Assembly (NCBI GenBank): GCA_947034895.1
Contig: OX344761.1
Coordinates: forward strand, 25,246,863 to 25,310,862
Length of the DNA: 64,000 nucleotides
Direction of reading: 5' to 3'
DNA from: Rhytidiadelphus loreus
Taxonomy: Eukaryota; Streptophyta; Bryopsida; Hypnales; Hylocomiaceae
Position 1 is the first letter of the stretch. Every line of letters starts with the position of its first letter. The notes below the pieces were generated by a model that was not told where the DNA came from, ran no database searches, and saw nothing but the letters and a program-made list of their open reading frames with translations. A program made the position numbers and the translations under genes. Below, piece after piece: positions 46,129-57,403 of the stretch.

Positions 46129-47274
46129 TTAACCTTGGAGCGCTCTGACGTCCATTTTCTAGATGATGAACAAATTCAAATCCTTGTTTCTGTCACATTC
46201 CTGCTTGGATGAAAGTCATCTTAATTTTGGGTGATACTTTATCAAGGTGTTGTCCTATCCATTGGTTGGATTTGGTGTTACTAGAATATATACATTTCTA
46301 AAATTACAAATGTGGAAGTATGTCAAGTGGTCAATTTGCATTGACTTTAGTTCAAAACTAGATGTGCAAAAATGAGGTCAAAGATGTAAAGGTCACAAAA
46401 ATTTCAAAAAATCACCATATGAAGAGAACCTTATTTCAAATCCATTCCAACAATTTTTTACTCAAAAAATGATACTCCCTCTGTCCCAAAATGATCTTCT
46501 TGTTTGACAAAATGTTCCAGATTAAGGCTAAAAATAACTTTTTTAAGACCCATTTCACATGGTAGGTAGAGTTTAGTATACTCTTAGTGTCCTGCAAACA
46601 CTGACTTTAGAGGTCTTTTTCAAAGTGAAGTTTAAATTATTGAAAAGTAGAATTTTTTGGGCATTTTTAAATAGCACCAGTGGGCATTTAGTTGTTGAGT
46701 GTGAGGTTATAATTTTATGGGCATTTAGAATAAGCCAAAGCCTATGTGTGGACCTCAATATTGACTCCAAAAGTTTATTCTCCTTCAATTAGACAATACT
46801 CAAAGAGATGCAGAAAATAAAATTGAACAATGTTGATTGACCCCTTGAATCATTTCATGTGTCTTTTGATTGATGATTGAATGGATGGAGGGGGTGCTAT
46901 TCCTCAAAATTGTTTTGTTAATCCTAGAGAGCAATCAAAAATTGAAATTGACCAATTTGCAATATCACAAATGCAATAGGAAGATCATTTTGGGACAAAA
47001 AATTAGAGTCAACAAGAAGATCATTATGGGACGGAGGGAGTAATATTTTACTTGTAATTGAATTTAGAAGGAATTCTGAAATTTTCTTTTCAAAATTTAT
47101 AGAAAAGGATTGGTGATAGCATTAGTAGATCTAACCGTATGGATAGAATTCAAAAATCTCAATCTACAGCTTTCATTTGTATACCAATTCCAAAATATTC
47201 TTCCAAATTGTAGTTTATAATGGTTTTTCTCAAATCGTCAATTTTGGAGATGAATCCAGACGTTTAGGGGTTAA
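46129..47274. mobile_element. TTAA-type element carrying a nested Stowaway-like MITE
   Basis: The ends TTAA-CCTTGGAGCGCTCTGACGTC (46129) and AGACGTTTAGGGG-TTAA (47274) belong to the TTAA-type family. Removing the nested element (46475-47040 plus one TA) leaves about 578 bp. The interior is non-coding. Confidence 0.6.
46475..47040. mobile_element. 566-bp Stowaway-like MITE
   Basis: The left terminus CTCCCTCTGTCCCAAAATGA, then TCTTCTTGTT (46475), pairs with the inverted right terminus CTCCCTCCGTCCCATAATGA, then TCTTCTTGTT (47040). TA lies on both sides (46473-46474, 47041-47042). CTCCCTCCGTCCC with a TA duplication is the hallmark of plant Stowaway elements. An extra internal copy of the GATCATTTTGGGAC motif occurs just inside the right end (46982). 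The frame at 46573-46788 is not a recognised protein. Confidence 0.8.
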
Positions 47275-48184
47275 CATCCTCCAAAATGAGTAAAACATTC
47301 ATGACATGTATTTGGAATCTATGAAACGCAAACCCACACTATTTTCTAATCTCACAGAAGTGTATAATTTATCAATTCCGTACATACGAATGATAATTTA
47401 AAAATAATATAAGTAGTGGGTCTCTGCGTTCATATTTATTCTGACAAAGTAAGTAAAAAATTATTATTTTTTGAACCATCCGTCTGCCCCAAAACACTCA
47501 GCTCAGTAACTTAGTGCAATTAGTGTGGCTGGATGAGTTATGACAAGCCTGTGGATTCAAAGACTTTTCACACTGCCATGCCGAAGTCACCTGGCTGTCT
47601 CTCATGATGAGCATTAAATAAAAATTATTGGGAAGTGGTTCCACATTAATTCATTCCATTTTGTAAAGATCGAAAACACTGAGCTAATTAAATAAATTTG
47701 ATAAGTTAAATGAGATAAGTTATCATTCAGTTCAGTTCAGTTGCTTATCCTCACTCAGTCTTGCATTGATTTAAGTTAAGATATGCCATTCCGTGTTATT
47801 TATTTACTGTGGGATGAAATTAGTGAGCCAAGTGTGTCAAATAAAAAGTATATATATATTTGCCAAAAAAAAGGATTAGTAAGCGAATGAAATTTGTGTA
47901 CAGTAGGAAAAAATATTTCTTCAGTAACTCTTTCACCATTAATGTAAATAAATATCAAGTTATTTCAAATAATATGAATATGGATTACAACTTTCACCTT
48001 AATTAGAATCTTCTTTGTTTTCAGCAATGAATAAGGGTAGTTTGAATCTTTCTAGTAACTACAGGTTTATTCTTTTTCGATCCGCTTAAACTCAGTTATG
48101 AAAGAAAAATTCTTTTAATGAAATGGTTCTCTCCATTTGTTCAAAAAAAAATTTAAATTTTAAAATTTAAATCCTAGAAGTTCT
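47275..48184. other. AT-rich intergenic DNA, nothing recognised
   Basis: No gene or defined repeat was seen apart from a short TATATATA run near 47850. Confidence 0.45.
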
Positions 48185-48483
48185 TCAGCTATGTGACTCT
48201 TGAAGTGACCAATTAACAACTCATTGCATTTTCGGGGAAGCTAAAATCCTTAAAATAATTTTCAGTAAATTTTAGTAGGAAGGAAATTGGAATTGGCATC
48301 TAACCCAAATTGTTTCATATTTTTTGGACCTTTGAGGAATTAGTTACAATTTTTTAAAGTTGAAACACAGTCGTCACTAAAAGTGACCGTCTCCTAAAAT
48401 GTCAATACATTGAAGAAAGCAAAATGTACCCTTGTGTCATGATCACTTTTAGAGAATAGGTGCCATTAGAGCAAACTATTTTA
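48185..48483. mobile_element. Degenerate AGGTAG-type element
   Basis: TGGAATTGGCATCTAACCCAA, TTTCAGTAAATTTTAGTAGGA, CACTAAAAGTGACCGTCTCCT and CACTTTTAGAG...AGAGCAAACTA align in order with 57130-57400. The outermost ends have decayed, so the limits are approximate. Confidence 0.5.
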
Positions 48484-49436
48484 TATGAGTTTTGAATTCA
48501 TGTTGCTTTCTCCAATTGAAGAAGGTTATGTAGTTTTTGTAAAGTTGACTTTACCTAAAATCACCCGAATAAACATTTGAGTATGGTTCATGTTATTAAA
48601 TTGACTTAAATTTTGTTGGGATCTTGTTTAAAGTCAAAAGGAGATTCAAGATTTTTTGAGCTTGCATTTTTTGGACATCACATAAATGCTTATAAATTTT
48701 CAAAGTGCTAAAAATATGTATATCTGAAATTGCCCCCAATCTCTTATGAATGGAAGTTATATATTTCAGGGAAGAATTTGTACAAATTGGTTTTAGGAAT
48801 ATGTTCCAATTACATACATTTCCTTACTCTTATTCATTGTCATGCAAATTTTGGTGCTTGTGGCATTAAATGTTTTTGGGCTTACCTAAAGGGCAGTTTT
48901 AGGCTAGTTCTTGTTGTTGGAAACCAACCACTGCTTTGAGAAATAAATAAATAAAAAGTTATAGTTAAAAAAAGTTAAAAAATGAAAAAAATAAAATTAT
49001 TATTATCTTACATGGCAGTTGCCATGCCACATCAATAGACTATTGTGGCGGAGTTTGTAGAGTTTGGGAACATAGAGGAACTCACAACCTTGTACACCAA
49101 TTGAAATTCATGTAATATTGTTGAAAAATGAAGCCTTAATCTACAACCTAAAAATGAAGACCTTCCATTCATTCTTGCTGTTTTCTCAAGGTACATAAGG
49201 TGGGTACCCCCCTAACTGCCACTTTTTGATATTGTGCCTAATTACTATTATTAGATTGGTCTAATTTTTTAAATTTTTTGTTGACATGTGAAAAGAGGTT
49301 CTGACACAAGAACCAAAGAATGCAACATTTGAATACTATACATGCAAGAACTATATGAAGGATTCAATTTTGGGAGGTAGATGTCCTAAAATAATTTCTT
49401 CCACACAGATAGATATTGATTTTGGATAAGCACTTC
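48484..49436. other. AT-rich intergenic DNA, nothing recognised
   Basis: The stretch 49020-49130 loosely resembles 4150-4250 (GGGAACTCACA...CATGTAAT), perhaps an old shared repeat. No gene is visible. Confidence 0.35.
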
Positions 49437-49686
49437 CACCCTTAGTTTAGTGGCCTTGGCCTAGTACACCAAGAATGTGGTTATGACATTAAACCTAGGT
49501 GTTTGGTAGAGTGTTTAACACCATAGTCCACCCAACTATAGTGCATGTGCAATAAGTACCTTGTTCTCATATAGGGACCTAAGAATTTCTTATAGGAAGG
49601 AACATGTTGGTTCTTTTATTCTAGGGTCTACCTCCCTATAGATGCATGAAGGATGGAATTTGTCATGTAAGTCCATGAGGCTTAGA
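49437..49686 (+). mobile_element. tRNA-derived SINE, copy 1 of a two-copy family
   Basis: A perfect box A-type TAGTTTAGTGG lies at 49443-49453. A degenerate box B region (ATTAAACCTAGG) follows near 49488. The body carries CATAGTCCACCCAACTATAG, TGCAATAAGTACCTTGTTCTC, GGAAGGAACATGTTGGTTCT and AGGGTCTACCTCC, and ends AGTCCATGAGGCTTAG. The reverse strand of 54711-54990 has the same landmarks in the same order and a better box B. Two dispersed copies with a tRNA-like head define a SINE family of about 250-280 bp. Confidence 0.7.
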
Positions 49687-49853
49687 TAAGGTAAACTAGC
49701 CAATCCATTTCCACCAATTGTCTAATTCCGTCATCCTACTTTTGGCCCCAATTCCACCCCCAAACTCATTTAAATTCATTCATTTTTTAACTAAATCACT
49801 ATGTTAATTCCAATGAGGGGGGATGTGCCAATCTTTTAATGGTGAATTGATAC

Positions 49854-50767
49854 TTAATCCCTAAAGGACTAAGACCTTTTTTCTGCCAAAAAACATTCAA
49901 AACAACCATTTCTGTAGCAAAGAGTAAAAAAATTTGAAAATTTGTTTTTTTGCACTTCTAACTGTAGGATCATACACCTAACTAGTATGATAATGTATGG
50001 AAGAAATTTCAGAATGTTTGACTACATAGATTGCAAGATATCTACATTTAAAGTGAAAATAAATAAATTTCAAAACATTGCAGGATTAGATTATTTGACT
50101 TTGAACCTTCTTAACTTAAATTTTTTGCACTATAGATTTTAGAGCTTTAAATATTTATGGTGGAGAATTGAGTTGAGAGTTTAGGAAAAAATAAAATAAA
50201 ATAAAAATATAATTCTTTAAATTTTTTTTAATATAGAAGTAGGTATGAGATAGAAGGAAAATCTAAATTATTAATATCTCTAAGATGGAAATAAAGTGCA
50301 ATAATCCCAATGGTGAGATTGCTCTACAAAATTAAAAAAATTATGTGGAACTTTTTTTTTAATTGTTAAAATTACATTAAAAAATGAATCCTACAAGTTA
50401 TATTTTCAAGAAGATGTTATAATTGCCCCCCAAAGAAGATTGTCCATAATTTTCTCATAACAAATCCAGATGGAATAAATCAAAGCCTTTCCATGTAAAC
50501 AAAAAATAAAATCTATGAGAATTTCTTAAATTTTTATTCAATTTTTTTTTGTTGCCCCTCTCCCTCTTTTTCCCCTATTTTGAGCTTATTGGAGAATAAA
50601 TTTTGTTCCCAAGCACCAATTGAAAAAAATTAATACGCCCATAAAGCTAATCAATTTTTCTTAATTCATAATTTAAAAAAAAAAATCAAGACAAAAATTT
50701 GAACTATAGGTACCAGCTTGAAATCCCACTTGTCCCCCAAAGGAACAAATGATCCTTTAGGGGTTAA
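49854..50767 (+). mobile_element. 914-bp TTAA-flanked element, long subfamily
   Basis: The ends are TTAA-TCCCTAAAGGACTAAG (49854, one change from CCCC) and ATCCTTTAGGGG-TTAA (50767). It is collinear with 36906-37791: TTTTTTCTGCCAAAAAACATTCA, a GGAAGAAATTTC block, TGGTGAGATTGCTCTA, AAGCACCAATTGAAAAA and TGTCCCCCAAAGGAACA. It is non-coding. Confidence 0.7.
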
Positions 50768-52155
50768 GTACCTTTGGATACGTGGAAAGGTGTTTAGAGA
50801 TTGTTTGTGATTCCACTCTATGACTGGTTTGATAATTCCACTTGGGTTTGATTTGTGAAATAAGTGCACACCTATGGAAAAGATATATACCCCTATTGGA
50901 ATTGATCCTAAGATATTTATATTGCTAATCAAGGTGGTAATATTGTTGTCTACTTAGTTGAGCCATTCCCAACAGATGTTTCTTTTACATTAGTATTTCA
51001 AACTAGGGTTAACTTTTAAAAGAGGTTTTGACCAAAGTTTGCCTACATTTTAGCAATGAACATCGATGGATTTGGAAAAACACCAAACTTTGAACTTGAT
51101 GGCAAAGGTTATGGGAAAATTTAATGATTTAAAAAAATCCGGAGTAAAGATGCAAAATCTAAGCCTACAAGAACGGTTTGTATTAGATTTTTTCACACCC
51201 ATGCATCGTTTAGGGTTTTATGGTAAGCATGGAGTATCCCCTCTACAATGGCTATTGTCTCAAAGGTTGTAGAGAATGTATGAAAGGTGACTGACTCAAC
51301 TGATATGTAATAGTTAGGGTACTAGGTTGAAGAACTGACAAGATGATATTGAATAGAGAAATTATCAAGACAACATTGAGTTGACAAACTACCAAGATGC
51401 CTAGTTGAGAAGAAAAACAATGCTAAACATGAAGATGATGTAGGAGGTTGTGGCAATCTGCAAAGATGAGGAATTGTCAAATCAAAATATAAAGCTACCT
51501 AACTTGATGAAGTAAAAACATTTTGCAATGCACTCTCGGTAAAAAATTATAATATTGGCAAATGGCATGGCATTCTACGAGGCGTCTACAGAGCTAGGAT
51601 TTTTTTAGAACAAATTGATTTAATGCAAAGCTAGTAATCCAAACTTCAAATGACCTTTTCACATTCTAATAATAATAATAAATAAATAATTATATATTAA
51701 AAAAATACTTTTCATGAAAAAAAGGGAAGGCCAAATTTATTGGCACACGTACCAATACTTGAAAAGGTATGACAATAATGACTATTCCTACAACGAGCCA
51801 ATTCACAAGCCTTTCATATTTTCCAAATTTTCCAAGTTTCATAAGGATAATGATGGTCCTATAAAGAAAAAGAGAGGTATGCAAATTGTATAGGTGAGTG
51901 TTTCTTGGAGTTTACTTTTTATTATGCTGATATCATCTTGAAAACCAATTGTATTGCAAATGCTCATAGCCTTGAGAATTCAAAAACATTCAATATTTCA
52001 CTATGCTCATGAGTTTGAGATAGAAGACGTTTTTTTACTAGAGGCAACGCATCCATAGTCACATCAATCGGAGTAGTCCGTGCTTGAGTATGCTGGACTT
52101 GTTCTTATGAACAACCAACTCATCACCTAGGAATACAAATTTCTTATGCGCTATA
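50768..52155. other. AT-rich intergenic DNA, no gene supported
   Basis: The 68-codon frame at 51066-51272 has mixed composition, but no recognisable motif or relative, and is not called. Confidence 0.4.
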
Positions 52156-52698
52156 AGGTAAACCAGCCTATGACAGGCCAAGTGCCTAATACAAACATCT
52201 ATAAGATGACCCATTGCAATTTTCCATCAATCTGTACCATGTTTTTTCTAATTAATGTAAGCAAAACTTCATTAGGTAGGTTGATGGCTGAAATTAATGT
52301 TTTGTACGATGGTGATGGAGATGTTAGAGACTGTTTTAGGAACTTGTCCCTTTCTAGTGTAATTCATTACATGAACTAACTTTTTTTATTCCTTTATGTC
52401 ATGTCCATGTTAGAAAATATTTCAACCATGTTAGGAAATATTGTAATTGCATTGGGTGGTTTGATGACCACCATGGGTATAGTTTTTGATGGTTGTGGGA
52501 TAGTCTACAAATTGTTTTGAGCCATTTGGTCAGTTCACTTCAAAAATCTGTAACAAATTCATACTTTGTCAAAAAAAAAAAAATTCAATTATTCTACCAA
52601 TTTTTTATGTTTGCCTTTATATGAAAAAAAAAATTCAAAATTTCAAATATGTCAACAAGGCAAACCAGGCAATCTGCCTGTCATAGGATGATTTACCT
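52156..52698. mobile_element. 543-bp TA-flanked AGGTAAACCAGCC element
   Basis: The left end AGGTAAACCAGCCTATGACA followed by GGC (52156) pairs with the inverted right end AGGTAAATCATCCTATGACA followed by GGC (52698), two mismatches in 23. TA lies on both flanks (52154-52155, 52699-52700). The interior is non-coding. Its terminus begins AGGTA like the pogo-type element at 13924-19650. Confidence 0.7.
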
Positions 52699-53149
52699 TA
52701 CTAACGACAAATTTAGACCCATTGACACTTCAAAATTTATCATGTTTGATACTTTGGGACACTTGGTGTTTTGACATTTGGGTAATGTACTTTAGTACAC
52801 TATGTATGGACGGAAAAAAAAATCTTATCTCCATTATGGTCTATCTTTGTGTGGAGATACCCTATTGTATTCTTCCCTCATTGAAAATATGGTGAAGAAG
52901 ATTGTGACTCTATCTAGATCCACACACATAAAAGGTTAACTTACCCTCATAGAGTCTACCTCCAAAAGGAAACACCAAAGATAGCATCCACTACCTAAAC
53001 CTACATGGCTTAGATAGTAGAACTATCCCCAACAAACTCTTCATTCACGTTGGTCATATGACTAGAGTTATTACTCTTCTTCTTCTTCTTCTTCATCTTC
53101 ATCTTCACCACTTACTCTCCTTTTTCTTCTTGATTTTGGAAATGTACTA
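52699..53149. other. AT-rich spacer with a CTT/CAT run
   Basis: A short (CTT)n/(CATCTT)n tract lies at 53078-53106. No gene was seen. Confidence 0.45.
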
Positions 53150-53308
53150 AGGTAAACTACCCCATTACAGAATAAATGGGAGCAAGCCCATTGTAGGCAA
53201 AATTATAATGGTAGTACACATTCAAGTTCTGAAATGTACACCACCACCATTAGAACTTTGCCCACAATGGGCTTGCTCCCATTTATTCCATAATGGGATA
53301 GTTTACCT
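53150..53308. mobile_element. 159-bp palindromic MITE, TA-flanked (AGGTAAACTACCCCATTA)
   Basis: The whole element folds on itself. AGGTAAACTACCCCATTA...AATAAATGGGAGCAAGCCCA pairs with TGGGCTTGCTCCCATTTATT...TAATGGGATAGTTTACCT, and the centre is GTACA...TGTACA-like. TA lies on both sides (53148-53149, 53309-53310). A second complete copy is at 55882-56048, and half-copies lie near 56075 and 56650. Confidence 0.8.
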
Positions 53309-54308
53309 TATACAATACAATATATTCTTGTGAGAGTGACGATGGTGGTTTTGGATCCAGAATGCATTTCAGGTAACTAAGGTTCCCCGACAACACCTTT
53401 CCCGTTTGATAGTAACAAACTCCCTTTCTTTCTCCCTCCCACCCTGGACCCAACAGTGACCAACCGACCAACTGAAGTCCATCCCAAGTCCCAACTGGTG
53501 TTGCCAAAATACCGATGTTATGTCATATTGTAACATTTTAACTTTATCTTATCATCATCATGTGTTGAAGATTGGACTGCCAACCACCGTGACCGGCAAC
53601 AATCATTTATTCATCAGCGGCTACTTATGAGCTTCAATCGGTTCCATCAGCGGAGTGAGGTCAAACACACAACAACCACTGTGGCTGTCCACTGTCCCTT
53701 CACTGGTGCCGTGCTTTCTCACAATCATGTGTGTGTCGCGTGGACTCTCCCGCCTGCATTCCAAGTGAAAAAAAAATGGGAGCCCACACGACAATTGGTT
53801 GGTTGGTTGGTTGGTTTGGCTTGGCTCTGGAGTGGCTCCGGACGGAGTACAACTGATTTTTGGGGAGGTGGGCTAACAGCTTGGCTTTCTATTTTTTGCC
53901 CCCAAAGGCTGGACGGACCAATGGACTCTTTTTTTAATTTGCAAAAGAGAAACCCCTTGAAATTGTATGGAATGGGATGGAATGTTGTAGATTTGGGAGC
54001 TGACCCTAGGTGGGTGGGTGGGTCTCTCAAAATGAGACCACCGGAGCACTTGCAAACAACAGAAATTGATTAATTCTAGAGGCCGCCGCCAAGCGTACAC
54101 AAGTTCAATGGAGTACATTCTAAGATCCCTAATAAAGCTCACTGGATGAACAAAACTATGGCTTGGTGAATTCATAGTCAATAGGATGGACCTGATAAGA
54201 TTCTGGTACTGTTCTGATAGGCAGGCTGCTGGGAGGAAGAAGTTGGGGTGAGGGAATTTAGTGGCTAGGGGTATAATAAGTTAGACAAAATGCTGTTGGC
54301 AAAGGATG
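53309..54308. other. Mixed-composition region with an unassigned frame (53627-54073)
   Basis: Positions 53530-54080 are more GC-balanced, and a 148-codon plus-strand frame occurs at 53627-54073. It is rich in Trp/Gly, partly from a GGTTGGTTGGTTGG run at 53798-53815, with no recognisable domain. I do not call it a gene. It may be a relic. Confidence 0.3.
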
Positions 54309-54633
54309 AGGTAGGATGTCCGTAAATCGCCCACTTGAGAGCTGAAACTGAATTTTGAATTTTGGGGGAGGTGAAACTTCTTGAAATATTTTTTAGCAAA
54401 TTTTCCTTGGAAGACAAGACGAATTAGCATATAACGCAATTGGTTTCGTATTTTTGGGAGCTTTGTGGAATGAGTTATGAAATTCTTAAGTTGAAAAGGC
54501 ATAGGGCTCTAGAATCGCCCACCTCCTACAATGTACATCTTTTGTACATTGTTGAAGGCTACAAAAAAGTAACATGTACAATTTAAGGAGGTGGGCGATT
54601 TTAGCGCCTATGTATTTTCGGAACCTCCTACCT
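54309..54633. mobile_element. 325-bp AGGTAGGATGTCC element
   Basis: The left end AGGTAGGATGTCCGTAAATC then GCCCAC (54309) pairs with the right end GTGGGCGATTTTAGCGCC...GGAACCTCCTACCT (54633), followed by TA. The interior GAATTAGCATATAACGCAATT aligns with the ACCCAA-containing block of the 57111 element, so they belong to one family. Near the centre GTACATCTTTTGTACATTG makes a small palindrome. Confidence 0.6.
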
Positions 54634-54710
54634 TAGATTGTATAGAAGGAATGGTAATTCTAGTTTGAAAGAATTGTGTGAATGGAGCGTCTATTGAGAA
54701 TGACACAACT

Positions 54711-55145
<435 letters not shown>

Positions 55146-55294
55146 TTTTTAATTTTTAATTTTTAATTTTTAATTTTTAATTTTAATTTTAATTTTTTTA
55201 TTCTATTGATTTTTGTTGAAGAATAGTTAATGACTATTATTCGATAGTAAAGCTCTCAACGAGTGTCATTTGAATCCATGCAATAAAAGATAAT

Positions 55295-55580
55295 TTAACC
55301 CTTAAAGCCATGAGACGTTAATTTAGGCCATTTTCCACTTTGGAGGGCAGGCCCTTCCTCATGCAATATATGTTGGATTCTTGTGAAATTATTATCAAAG
55401 TTGTGTCTCACTACTACCTTGATGCCTACATTTTCTTAAACCAATCCAAGTCATGGTTTAAAGGTTATGCCTCAAAAAGACGGGAGGGTTCAAGTTATGA
55501 GCAATTTTTAGGCAATTGTGATAGATAGGTCCAATTTACCTGAATTGTTTTTACATACTCTCAACAAGCTTTACATTAAC
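55295..55580 (+). repeat. TTAA-type element, left part only
   Basis: TTAA-CCCTTAAAGCC (55295) begins a segment matching 62268-62570: AGGCCATTTT, GCAATATATGTTGGATTCTT, AACCAATCCAAGTCATG and GAGCAATTTTTAGGCA. The right end is not recognisable. The short frame at 55340-55528 lies within it and is not a gene. Confidence 0.5.
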
Positions 55581-55881
55581 TTAATCCTCAAAGTTGAAAG
55601 ACTTACAAGCACATGATTTTGACTTACAAGCCTTTGAAATTGGGGTTTCCTTCTTCAAGCAATGTTCAAAACTTACAAAGCCAAGGTGAGAAGGAAGTGG
55701 GGTGATTACTTCTTTGTCATGCCATTGTCTATCAATAGAAAATACAATGGCATTTCCAAACGACATGCTAAGTAGCTATCAATAATTATAAACTTGTTCA
55801 AATTGCTTTGCAATGCTTCCTAAACTTGAGCACCCACTAAGTTGATTTTGTGGTCTTTTATTATTATTAGCTTTGTGAATA
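55581..55881. other. Spacer, nothing recognised
   Basis: AT-rich DNA with two short ACTTACAAGC repeats at 55602-55630. Confidence 0.4.
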
Positions 55882-56048
55882 AGGTAAACTACCCCATTCT
55901 ACAGCCAAATGGCGAAGAGCAAGTCCATTGCAGGCAAAATTATAGTAGTTAGTGGTGTACATTCAAGTTTTGAAATGTATACCACTACTATAATTTTACC
56001 CCACAACGATCTTGCTCTCATTTGACTTGAAATGTGGTACTTTTACCT
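55882..56048. mobile_element. 167-bp palindromic MITE, second copy
   Basis: AGGTAAACTACCCCATT at the left and GGTACTTTTACCT at the right, with TA on both flanks (55880-55881, 56049-56050). It shares GGCAAAATTATA, GTACATTCAAGTTTTGAAATGTA and AGAGCAAG/CTTGCTCT arms with 53150-53308. Confidence 0.7.
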
Positions 56049-56056
56049 TACAAGTA

Positions 56057-57066
56057 AGGTAGAGTAAGGTAGGTGAGCCCATTTGTTGGTTGGCAAAACG
56101 GGAAGAAGCCCATCATGGATAAAATTGTAATGGTGGTGTACATTCAAGTTTTGAGAGCCTGCGTGATGCAACAATTTAGAGGTATTGCCGAGGCATTGCA
56201 AAGATGTACTCCGCAGACTTGATGTAAGGTAAGGTATGGTAGCCGATCCATACCTGATCACCCTCCTATTCCTGACCAGTAGACTGTTGTAATCCCAACT
56301 ATAGACTGTTGTAATCCCAACTTTAGGCTGTTGTAATCCCAACTTTAGGCTGTTGTAGTTCGCAGAGTTCAAGGAGCAATTTTGGCACATTATGATTGGT
56401 TGCAATGCTCTGAATATTGCAACTGGCCCTTGGTCGACTTTGCAATAGCCTACATCACCATTGTAGATTGAAGGGAATCTTTCATTAAAAAATTCATAAT
56501 AATTACATTTTTGTAATAAAATTCTGGAAAAATATGCAATCTTTCCAAATTCTATTTTTGTACATGAGGAAAATTTAGCACTCAGAAAACCTGCGCTCCA
56601 AATATGCGTAATTGCTTAAGTGATTAGGTATGGGTCGGCTCCTATAAGTGAAGTGAGCCCATTTGTTGGTGGACAAACTGGGAGCAAGCCCCTTGTGGGT
56701 AAAATTGTAATGGTGGTGCACATTCCAGTTCTGAGAGCCTGAAAGCCTGTGTGCTGCACCAATTTCTGAGGCGCTGCTCAGCTGAGGCGTTGCAACAGTT
56801 CTGAGGTGCTGCTGCTGCTGCAACAATTCGAAGAATCCTTAGAGACAGTGCAGCGTACAATTTTTTTGGGCTGTGGCAGAGAGTCTGAGGAGAGCTTTGG
56901 TCCAGACTCCAGAGGTTCAGAAACTCATGAGCAGCTTCAGATGACTGAGTGCGGCAAATGCTCGTACTACGGAAGAGTGCAAAGGTCAATTCAATACGAG
57001 TTTGAGAGAACGCAGACAATGAGATGGAATGACCGCTCCGTTTTGCGGATTTTGCGTCATCCTTGA
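56057..57066. repeat. Two half-copies of the palindromic MITE with related flanks, plus a 22-bp tandem
   Basis: GTGAGCCCATTTGTTGGT...ATAAAATTGTAATGGTGGTG..ATTC..GTTTTGAGAGCCTG occurs at 56072-56162 and again at 56650-56745, each followed by a GCAACAATTT/CACCAATTTCTGAGG stretch. Four units of GACTGTTGTAATCCCAACTTTA lie at 56280-56362. Frames in both directions (56043-56405, 56575-57019, 56806-57066) follow the repeats and show no domain, so no gene is called. Confidence 0.5.
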
Positions 57067-57110
57067 TGCAGAGAAACCACAGTTTTTATCCCCCAAAAGA
57101 CCAACACTTA

Positions 57111-57403
57111 AGGTGGTTTGCTCTGAAAGTGACCTTTTTGAGAGCTGACTGCATTGGGGGAGAAGATAAACTCCTTGAAAAAAATTCAGTAAATTTGAGT
57201 AGGAAGAAAAATGGAATTGGCATCTAACCCAAGTGGTTTCAAATTGTTTGGAACTTTGTGGAATTAGTTATGGATTTCTGCAGTTGGTCACTAAAAGCGA
57301 CCACCTCCTGAAATGTAGGCGGTTGGTACATTGAAGAACGCAAAATGTACCTCTGTGTTAGAAGTCACTTTTAGAGCAGGGTTGCTTTTAGAGCACCCTA
57401 CCT
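57111..57403. mobile_element. 293-bp TA-flanked AGGT(A/G)G-TTTGCTC element
   Basis: The left end AGGTGGTTTGCTCTGAAAGT (57111) pairs with the right end GCTTTTAGAGCACCCTACCT (57403), and TA lies on both sides (57109-57110, 57404-57405). The motif GGTCACTAAAAGCGACCACC sits inside. Relatives are at 10623-12140, 23470-24401 and 48185-48483. Confidence 0.65.

Noticed and set aside
53627..54073. 148-codon plus-strand frame
   Set aside because: Trp/Gly content is largely from a GGTT run. No domain is present and the opposite strand is open too.
56575..57066. Overlapping frames on both strands
   Set aside because: They cover half-copies of a palindromic MITE and a CTG/CAG-rich stretch. Neither strand shows a recognisable protein.
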